From an uncultured Clostridium sp. (GTDB lineage Bacteria > Bacillota > Clostridia > Clostridiales > Clostridiaceae), in NCBI GenBank assembly GCA_934746015.1, contig CAKVEW010000029.1, forward strand, positions 1 through 44,019: a stretch of DNA of 44,019 bases. Direction: 5' to 3'. The notes under the pieces are model-generated. The model did no database searches and had not been told where the DNA came from. It saw only the letters and a list, made by a program, of their open reading frames with translations. Positions 38,450 to 44,019 of this stretch are shown one piece after another. Position 1 is the stretch's first letter, and each line of letters starts with the position of its first letter. The translations under genes and the position numbers were made by a program.

Positions 38450-39004
38450 TTATTTTATTAGACTAATAACTTCTTTTCTTAACTGATATTCTTCTAAAAA
38501 ACAACCTCTATAAGTTGTAGTTACTGTTTTTGCTCCTGGTTTCTTAACACCTCTCATAGTCATACACATATGCTCACCTTCTATAACTACCATAACCCCT
38601 TTTGCATCTAAGTATTCCATTAATGCATCTGCTATTTCAGTAGTAAGTCTTTCTTGTAACTGAGGCTTTTTTGAATATATTTCAACACATCTAGCTAATT
38701 TTGATAAACCTGCAACTTTTCCGTTGGGTATATATGCTATATGAGCTTTCCCATAAAAGGGTACAAAATGATGTTCACACATAGAGTAAAAAGTAATATC
38801 CTTTTCTAGGACTAAATCATTTCCTTCAACAGTAAATGTCTTTGATAAATCATTTTCTGCATTTTTACCTATTCCAGAAAATATTTCTTCGTACATTCTT
38901 GCTATTCTATCAGGAGTCTCTAATAAGCCTTCTCTATTAGGATTTTCCCCTATCCCTTCAATTATAAGTCTTACGCCTTCCTGTATCTTTTCTTTATCTA
39001 TCAT
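38450..39004 (-). CDS. folE: GTP cyclohydrolase I
   Basis: First enzyme of the pterin branch, converting GTP to dihydroneopterin triphosphate. The 184-aa protein has [19 protein letters not shown] near 25-43. It has the zinc and catalytic motif [20 protein letters not shown] (Cys75, His77, His78 region), the second His region [23 protein letters not shown], and the late zinc Cys in [18 protein letters not shown] precedes the ATG. It lies 12 bases after pabC and is the typical class IA type. Confidence 0.96.
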   Translation of the reverse strand: MIDKEKIQEGVRLIIEGIGENPNREGLLETPDRIARMYEEIFSGIGKNAENDLSKTFTVEGNDLVLEKDITFYSMCEHHFVPFYGKAHIAYIPNGKVAGLSKLARCVEIYSKKPQLQERLTTEIADALMEYLDAKGVMVVIEGEHMCMTMRGVKKPGAKTVTTTYRGCFLEEYQLRKEVISLIK

Positions 39005-39015
39005 TTATGTTCCTC

Positions 39016-39759
39016 CTAATTACCAATTCTTAATTCATATTTTTCTCTTATGCTTAAAGTTATTCTATTATCTGAAAAAATCTTATCTTCTAGATTGCTT
39101 ATTCCCATTATACCCAACAAACTATTTGTTACAAACAATTCATCAGCATTAAATAAATCATCTATTAAAACTTCTTTTTCAATAACATTATACTCATCTA
39201 TAATAAACTTTCTAACTATTCCCGGAAGCAATCCACTTTTAACACTTGGTGTAAATATTTTTCTATTTTTTACAATGAATATGTTTGAAATACTTCCTTC
39301 AGTTACAAAGCCATTTTCATTTAGAAATAATACTTCATCATATCCATTTTTTAATGCTTCTTCTCTTTCAAGGATATTTTCCAAGTAATTTATGGATTTT
39401 ATATAAGTTAATTTTGACTTTGAGTTTCTATTTATACTAGATATCTTTAATGAAAAACCCTTTAAGTAATCTTCTGACTTATACTTATTTTCACGTTTTT
39501 CTAATACTATATTCTTTTCTGACACAGCTATTTTAAGTGCACAATTCTTTATTGAATACTTTCGGATTAAATTTAATATATCCTCTATTAAAACCTCATC
39601 TCCTAAGTTTAAAGTCTTAATACCTTTATTTAGTCTATCAATATGCTCCTTTAGAAATATAGGATTATCCTTAATTAATATTGTTTCAAATACACCTCTT
39701 CCAAAAAAATATCCACTATCTAAATTTATTTTTTCTTCATTAAAAACAATACTCCTCAT
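39016..39759 (-). CDS. pabC: Aminodeoxychorismate lyase
   Basis: PLP enzyme that releases pyruvate from 4-amino-4-deoxychorismate to give p-aminobenzoate. The 247-aa chain shows the fold-IV motifs: DSGYFFGRGVFETILI near 14, the PLP Lys in LTYIKSINYLEN (near 137), EVLFLNENGFVTEGSISNIF (near 160-180, quoted at its limit) and LPGIVRKFI. Its start ATG overlaps the pabB stop as TAATG, so translation is coupled. Position after pabA-pabB favours this over a D-amino acid transaminase. Confidence 0.92.
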   Translation of the reverse strand: MRSIVFNEEKINLDSGYFFGRGVFETILIKDNPIFLKEHIDRLNKGIKTLNLGDEVLIEDILNLIRKYSIKNCALKIAVSEKNIVLEKRENKYKSEDYLKGFSLKISSINRNSKSKLTYIKSINYLENILEREEALKNGYDEVLFLNENGFVTEGSISNIFIVKNRKIFTPSVKSGLLPGIVRKFIIDEYNVIEKEVLIDDLFNADELFVTNSLLGIMGISNLEDKIFSDNRITLSIREKYELRIGN

Positions 39760-41102
39760 TATAGCACCCTCATTAATGCCTTTGCCTTATCTAAAGTCTC
39801 ATTATACTCATCTTCTTCATTAGAGTCATAAGTAATTCCTCCACCAACTCCAAAATAAGCATTATTATCTTTTTTTATTATAGTTCTAATTGCAATGTTA
39901 AAATCAGCATTTCCTCTAAAATCAAAATAACCTATTGAGCCTGTATATATATTTCTTTTTAATCCTTCTAGTTCTTCTATTATTTCCATAGCTCTTATTT
40001 TGGGAGTTCCTGTAATAGATCCACCTGGGAAACATTCCTTAATACACTTTATAGCAGATACACCATCCTTAAGCTCACCTTCAACTGTTGACACCAAATG
40101 AAATACTGTAGCATAAGTTTCAAGTTTAAAAAGTTCTGTAACCTTAACAGAATGAGGCTTGCATACCTTACTTAAATCATTTCTTTCTAAATCCACAACC
40201 ATTAATAATTCTGCTTTATCTTTCTCACTATTTAAAAGCTCTAAACTATTTATTTTATCTTCTTCTAAATTTTTCCCTCTAGGTCTCGTTCCCTTAATAG
40301 GTCTAGTAATCACCCTTTTATTATTAATCTCTAGAAATCTTTCTGGTGAAGAACTTATTATTTGAAAATCTTTAAAGTTCATAAAAGCAGAGAAAGGTGC
40401 CTTATTTATACTTCTAAGCTTTTTATATATTTCAAAGGAATCTTCAGTACTTTCTGTATAAAATCTTTGAGTCATATTTGCTATATAGACATCTCCACTT
40501 ATTATATAATTTTTTAATTTTGTTATAGCTGATTTATAATCTGATTTATTAAAATTAGAAATAAATTTATTATTTGATTTTTTTACTTCCTTTTCTTCTA
40601 TAAATACAGCCTCTTCTATCTTCTTCAAAATTAAATCTATTTCTTTATCATTTCCACTTAAAGATGAAATATATTGCTTATTATTCTGTAAGTCAAAAAT
40701 AATAATATTATTATAAAAAACAAATTTCATATCACTAATATTGAAATCTTCCATACTACTATTAGGTATGTCCTCTAATATTCTACAAATATCGTAGGAT
40801 ATATAGCCTATAGCTCCTGATATTAATGGAATATCACTATATAAATCTTCTGAAGTTTTATATTTTTCAATAAGATTTTCTAAAACCTCAAAAGGCTCAC
40901 CTGATACTTCTACATTATCAATTAAACAAGTATTCCCTTTAGCTTGAAAAGTCATAAATGGATTTAACCCAATAAAAGAAAACCTTGATAAAGTTCTATC
41001 TTCCTTTGAGGAATCTAATAATATAGTATCCATCTCATCCTTAAAAACATTATATACTTCAAGAGGATTAAAATCTGTTTGTATTTCCCTAACTTTAATC
41101 AT
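39759..41102 (-). CDS. pabB: Aminodeoxychorismate synthase component I
   Basis: Chorismate-utilising enzyme, 447 aa, that aminates chorismate with ammonia from PabA. C-terminal chorismate-binding motifs are intact: IISSSPERFLEI, RPIKGTRPRG (near 270, the catalytic Lys region), LMVVDLERNDLSKVC and FPGGSITGTPKIRAMEIIEE (near 358). The N-terminal DILLDSS-like segment and FIGLNPFMTF are the usual anthranilate-synthase-type N domain. The motif PIKGT supports aminodeoxychorismate synthase rather than anthranilate synthase. It overlaps pabA by 8 bases and pabC by 1. Confidence 0.94.
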   Translation of the reverse strand: MIKVREIQTDFNPLEVYNVFKDEMDTILLDSSKEDRTLSRFSFIGLNPFMTFQAKGNTCLIDNVEVSGEPFEVLENLIEKYKTSEDLYSDIPLISGAIGYISYDICRILEDIPNSSMEDFNISDMKFVFYNNIIIFDLQNNKQYISSLSGNDKEIDLILKKIEEAVFIEEKEVKKSNNKFISNFNKSDYKSAITKLKNYIISGDVYIANMTQRFYTESTEDSFEIYKKLRSINKAPFSAFMNFKDFQIISSSPERFLEINNKRVITRPIKGTRPRGKNLEEDKINSLELLNSEKDKAELLMVVDLERNDLSKVCKPHSVKVTELFKLETYATVFHLVSTVEGELKDGVSAIKCIKECFPGGSITGTPKIRAMEIIEELEGLKRNIYTGSIGYFDFRGNADFNIAIRTIIKKDNNAYFGVGGGITYDSNEEDEYNETLDKAKALMRVL

Positions 41103-41688
41103 TCTTATCCTCCTTAAATCTTTTAGTTATGTCAATAAAGTTCTTTAAAAGCTTATGCCCATCTTCAGTCATCTCAGCTTCTGGATGAAATTGTAATCCA
41201 AAAATAGGATATTCCTTATGTCTGATTCCCATAATTGTATCATCTTCAGTATAACTGGTTACCTCTATATTTTCACTGAGATTATCATTATCAATTATAA
41301 GAGAATGATATCTTGTTACCCTTAGAGGATTCTTAATTCCTTCAAATAAATCAGTACCTTTATGATTTATATAACTTATTTTCCCATGCACAGGCTCTTT
41401 TCCTTTAACAACTTTACTTCCAAAATAATGTCCTATACATTGATGTCCAAGGCATATTCCAAGTATTGGTTTTATACCCTTGAAATTATGTAAAATATCT
41501 AATGATATACCTGCTTCCATTGGAGATTTAGGCCCTGGTGAAATAATTATTCCATCAATCTCTAAGCCCTTAATTTCCTCAATTGATATTTTATCATTTC
41601 TGTATATTATTACTTCTTCACCTAACTCTTCAATATATCTTACTAAATTAAACACGAATGAATCATAGTTGTCTATCATTAAAAGCAT
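41095..41688 (-). CDS. pabA: Aminodeoxychorismate synthase glutaminase component
   Basis: Class I glutamine amidotransferase of 197 aa that feeds ammonia to PabB. The nucleophile Cys is in LGICLGHQCIGHYFG (near 78). The His-Glu pair is in GLQFHPEAEMTEDG (near 169). The N-terminal MIDNYDSFVFNLVRY is typical of PabA/TrpG. Operon context with pabB, pabC and folate genes identifies it as PabA, although such subunits can be shared with anthranilate synthase. ATG 41688 is chosen, 6 bases after GGAGGG; an upstream in-frame ATG lies before that site. It is the first gene of the folate operon. Confidence 0.94.
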   Translation of the reverse strand: MLLMIDNYDSFVFNLVRYIEELGEEVIIYRNDKISIEEIKGLEIDGIIISPGPKSPMEAGISLDILHNFKGIKPILGICLGHQCIGHYFGSKVVKGKEPVHGKISYINHKGTDLFEGIKNPLRVTRYHSLIIDNDNLSENIEVTSYTEDDTIMGIRHKEYPIFGLQFHPEAEMTEDGHKLLKNFIDITKRFKEDKND

Positions 41689-41789
41689 TTTTCCCTCCAT
41701 GTTTTGTACTAAAAATAATATATATGTGTTAAAATAATTTTAATGTATAGATTATATCATAATAATTTATTATTTTGAAAGGAGATATG

Positions 41790-42626
41790 ATGTTTAAGTG
41801 TGATTTACATACTCATTCAATTTGCTCTGATGGAAGATTTAATCCTAAAGAAATAATTGAAATGGCTAAAAAAAGAAATCTTAACTATATTTCTTTAACA
41901 GACCATGATACCTTAACTGGTATAAATGAAGCAATTTTAGAAGCAAAAAAATTTAATATAAACTTTATTCCTGGTATTGAATTATCTACTGAATATAATG
42001 GAGAGTCAATTCATGTTTTAGGATTTTTTAATAAAGAAGATTATAAAAATCCTAAATTAAATAAAATTCTAGCTGATCTTAAAGAGAAAAGAATCTCTAG
42101 AGCTTATAAGATAGTTGAAAACTTAAAAAAGTTACATAATATAGAATTAGATATTAATAAAGTTTTATCTAATGGAAAAGATACCATTGCAAGGCCACAT
42201 ATAGCAAAGGCTATTATAGATGCTGGATATCCTTATGATCATGATTATATATTTAAAAACTTTATAGGAAACAATTGTCCAGCTTATGTTCCTTCGACTA
42301 AATTATCTACACAAGATGGTATTAAGCTTTTAAAGGAATTTAATGCTTTAGTTTTCTTAGCTCATCCTATATTAGTGAAGAAGGCTTCCGTAGAAGAGTT
42401 AATAAATCTTGGCTTTGATGGTATTGAAGCTATTTATTATAGAAATACGGAATCTGATACTAGTAATCTATTAAAATTGGCTAAGGAGAAAAATTTATAT
42501 ATTTCTTGTGGATCTGATTGTCATGGAATTCCAAATGATAAATCTCATGGAAATGTTGGAGATATAAATATTCCCAAAGAGGATAGCATATTTAATATGC
42601 TTAAATGGTTAAAGGAGCTGAATTAA
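41790..42626 (+). CDS. PHP-domain phosphoesterase
   Basis: A 278-aa protein of the polymerase-and-histidinol-phosphatase family, close in plan to the YciV/TrpH (RNase AM) type that hydrolyses nucleoside 3',5'-bisphosphates and short 5' RNA ends. Metal ligands lie in CDLHTHSICSDG (4-15), SLTDHDTLTG (near 32), ELSTEY, RPHIAKAI, LAHPIL and CGSDCHG (near 252). ATG 41790 is preferred because AAAGGAG ends 5 bases upstream; ATG 41787 is 2 bases from it. It is divergent from pabA and monocistronic, ending in a shared terminator. Confidence 0.87.
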   Translation: MFKCDLHTHSICSDGRFNPKEIIEMAKKRNLNYISLTDHDTLTGINEAILEAKKFNINFIPGIELSTEYNGESIHVLGFFNKEDYKNPKLNKILADLKEKRISRAYKIVENLKKLHNIELDINKVLSNGKDTIARPHIAKAIIDAGYPYDHDYIFKNFIGNNCPAYVPSTKLSTQDGIKLLKEFNALVFLAHPILVKKASVEELINLGFDGIEAIYYRNTESDTSNLLKLAKEKNLYISCGSDCHGIPNDKSHGNVGDINIPKEDSIFNMLKWLKELN

Positions 42627-42636
42627 AATCAGCTCC
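42614..42636. terminator. Bidirectional terminator between the PHP and MFS genes
   Basis: The stem GGAGCTGA (42614-42621) with TCAGCTCC (42629-42636) covers the PHP stop codon and touches the MFS stop codon, with TATTTTA on the plus side. Confidence 0.75.
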
Positions 42637-43883
42637 TATTTTACAATTTTAAATTTATAATAAGATACACTAACAATTAGTATAGCTATTCCACCGAACA
42701 ATACAATAATAAGTGGATTAACCTTATCTAGTAGTAATCCTGAAGCTAAATATGATATAGGAACTACTGTTTTTACTAAACTTATTGTTAAACTTAGTAC
42801 CCTTCCTCTATATCCTTCTTCAATATCAGTTTGTATACTATATGAAAATGGAATATCCACTAAGGATATACATATTCCAATAAACATCATTATAAAGAAG
42901 TAATATACAGATAAATAATTAATATTATAACTATTTATTTTGCTCATTAAAGGAATAGCTAATAGAATTATTTCTGCTGCCATAAGTGTTCCAATTAATG
43001 ATAACAAATTATTTAGCTTAAGCTTATTTATTATTTTCTTTACTATAATTGCTCCAATTATCATTCCTATTGGTACTCCACTTTGGATAAATCCATAATT
43101 CTTTTCTGGCATCATAAAGATATTGTTTAAAATAATTGGCATAGGTATTGATATGGAAAATGAAATGAAGAAGTTATATATTATAAAGATTATTATAAAA
43201 TCTTTAATACTTTTTTTGCTTATTAAATATTTAAACCCTTCCTTTATTTCTATAAAATAATTCTTGTTTATAACTCTATCATTATCTAAAGAATTATTTT
43301 TATATAAATTAAAATCAATTTTCCAGTCTAAAATAGATGATATAAAAAATGATATGGAATTGAATAATATAAAGGTTTTTATATCAAAAATTACAAATAC
43401 AATTCCTCCCATCACTGGTCCTAATATAGATGAAATAGAATCAATTATTCTATTTCCCGCATTTATACTTACTATCTTTTCCTTTGAAACTATATTAGGA
43501 ATTGATGAATCTATACTAACATCAAATATTATATTAATACTACTTATTACAAAGGTACTTAAGTAGATAATTCCTATACTCACTCCATTAAATACACTGA
43601 TTATATAAATTGCTAATAAGAAAATACCATTTAAAATATTAGCTAGAATCACTAGTTTTTTCTTATTATACTTATCTACTATAACACCCACAAAGGGATT
43701 CAAAAAAACTATAGGTAATATACTTAGAATTAAAGTTGAAGAAAAACTTAAACTAGATCCTGTAACCTTTAACACATATAAACTCATTGCAAATGTATAT
43801 ATAGCTGTACCAAATATTGATATTAAACTAGCTAAATAAAATAAAATAGAATTTTGACTTTCTTTATTCTTAATAATTTTCAT
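42636..43883 (-). CDS. MFS transporter, probable efflux (MefA/EntS-like)
   Basis: A 415-aa inner membrane protein with 12 predicted helices. The loop 2-3 signature of the major facilitator superfamily is seen as GVIVDKYNKKKLVI (near 65). The region GFKYLISKKSIKDFIIIFII (near 205-225) and the helix order resemble the macrolide/siderophore-exporter branch (MFS_3). Acidic or other substrate-binding residues cannot be assigned, so the substrate is unknown. GAGGTGAGG lies before the ATG. It is transcribed alone and converges on the PHP gene. Confidence 0.85.
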   Translation of the reverse strand: MKIIKNKESQNSILFYLASLISIFGTAIYTFAMSLYVLKVTGSSLSFSSTLILSILPIVFLNPFVGVIVDKYNKKKLVILANILNGIFLLAIYIISVFNGVSIGIIYLSTFVISSINIIFDVSIDSSIPNIVSKEKIVSINAGNRIIDSISSILGPVMGGIVFVIFDIKTFILFNSISFFISSILDWKIDFNLYKNNSLDNDRVINKNYFIEIKEGFKYLISKKSIKDFIIIFIIYNFFISFSISIPMPIILNNIFMMPEKNYGFIQSGVPIGMIIGAIIVKKIINKLKLNNLLSLIGTLMAAEIILLAIPLMSKINSYNINYLSVYYFFIMMFIGICISLVDIPFSYSIQTDIEEGYRGRVLSLTISLVKTVVPISYLASGLLLDKVNPLIIVLFGGIAILIVSVSYYKFKIVK

Positions 43884-43968
43884 TTACCTCACCTCTAAAA
43901 TTATTATAGAATCTAGTCTTAACCCTATATCAACATTTAATTTCTATATATTTATAATAAAAATACTT

Positions 43969-43994
43969 AAAAGGTAGGGTTAACCCTACCTTTT
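43969..43994. terminator. Perfect 26-base palindrome, terminator or operator
   Basis: A perfect palindrome with arm AAAAGGTAGGGTT stands upstream of the MFS gene. Its A and T ends could provide a U-run on either strand, so it may end a gene lying beyond the right edge. Its half TTAACCCTA recurs at 43919-43927, nearer the MFS start, which would instead suit a regulator site. Confidence 0.55.
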
Positions 43995-44019
43995 ACCAAA
44001 ATACATATAAATATAAACT

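Overview
The window looks like chromosomal DNA of a low-GC, anaerobic, spore-forming Firmicute, most likely Clostridium sensu stricto in the broad neighbourhood of C. perfringens. The reasons are very AT-rich DNA, strong GGAGG-type ribosome sites, occasional TTG starts, a reverse-type rubrerythrin, MurT/GatD, and clostridial families such as DUF1540 and GGGtGRT. No phage module, CRISPR array, insertion sequence or rRNA is visible. The genus call is inference from gene content.

Layout. 0.1-5.5 kb: an alpha/beta hydrolase, the lipid II amidation pair murT-gatD, a D-Ala-D-Ala carboxypeptidase and a flavin reductase. 5.6-6.5 kb: a PrmA-like methyltransferase. 6.5-10.3 kb (minus): polA-coaE-lytic transglycosylase. 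10.4-12.7 kb: divergent glutaminase and M29 aminopeptidase, followed by a folded intergenic repeat (12753-12872). 12.9-17.4 kb (minus): an SRPBCC protein, an unlisted 53-aa basic protein, a eukaryote-type NADP isocitrate dehydrogenase, a YeiH-type exporter with its LysR regulator, and a small membrane protein. 17.5-23.8 kb (minus): an oppABCDF peptide importer with a long structured leader and one extra membrane protein at its end. 24.2-26.8 kb: an SPFH protein paired with a zinc-ribbon membrane protein, resembling the Bacillus YdjI/YdjG membrane-stress pair but without PspA. 27.1-28.8 kb: a NifU-like scaffold protein with a GGGtGRT protein. 29.0-30.4 kb: tRNA-Leu followed by direct repeats, a phage-like small protein and a low-complexity anchored protein, which looks like the scar of an integrated element. 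30.6-33.8 kb: an orphan soluble TPR histidine kinase, rubrerythrin and a DUF1540 protein. 33.9-36.2 kb: a short pyruvate-kinase-like protein, a possible 33-aa membrane peptide, a decayed amidase-fold protein and a lipoprotein. 36.3-41.7 kb (minus): one folate operon, pabA-pabB-pabC-folE-HD-folP-folBK. 41.8-43.9 kb: a PHP phosphoesterase and an MFS exporter.

How the parts work together. The folate operon covers p-aminobenzoate synthesis (PabA/B/C) and the pterin branch (FolE, FolB, FolK, FolP). Only the dephosphorylation of dihydroneopterin triphosphate lacks a known enzyme there, and an HD-domain hydrolase sits between folE and folP. Opp imports peptides; the aminopeptidase and glutaminase can release and deaminate amino acids. 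MurT/GatD, the carboxypeptidase and the lytic transglycosylase act on peptidoglycan.

Several starts were moved to the codon that sits 5-9 bases behind a Shine-Dalgarno sequence. Promoters and terminators were read by eye. In several hairpins a base pair is a G-U wobble on one strand and an A-C mismatch on the other, which was used to assign the transcribed strand.
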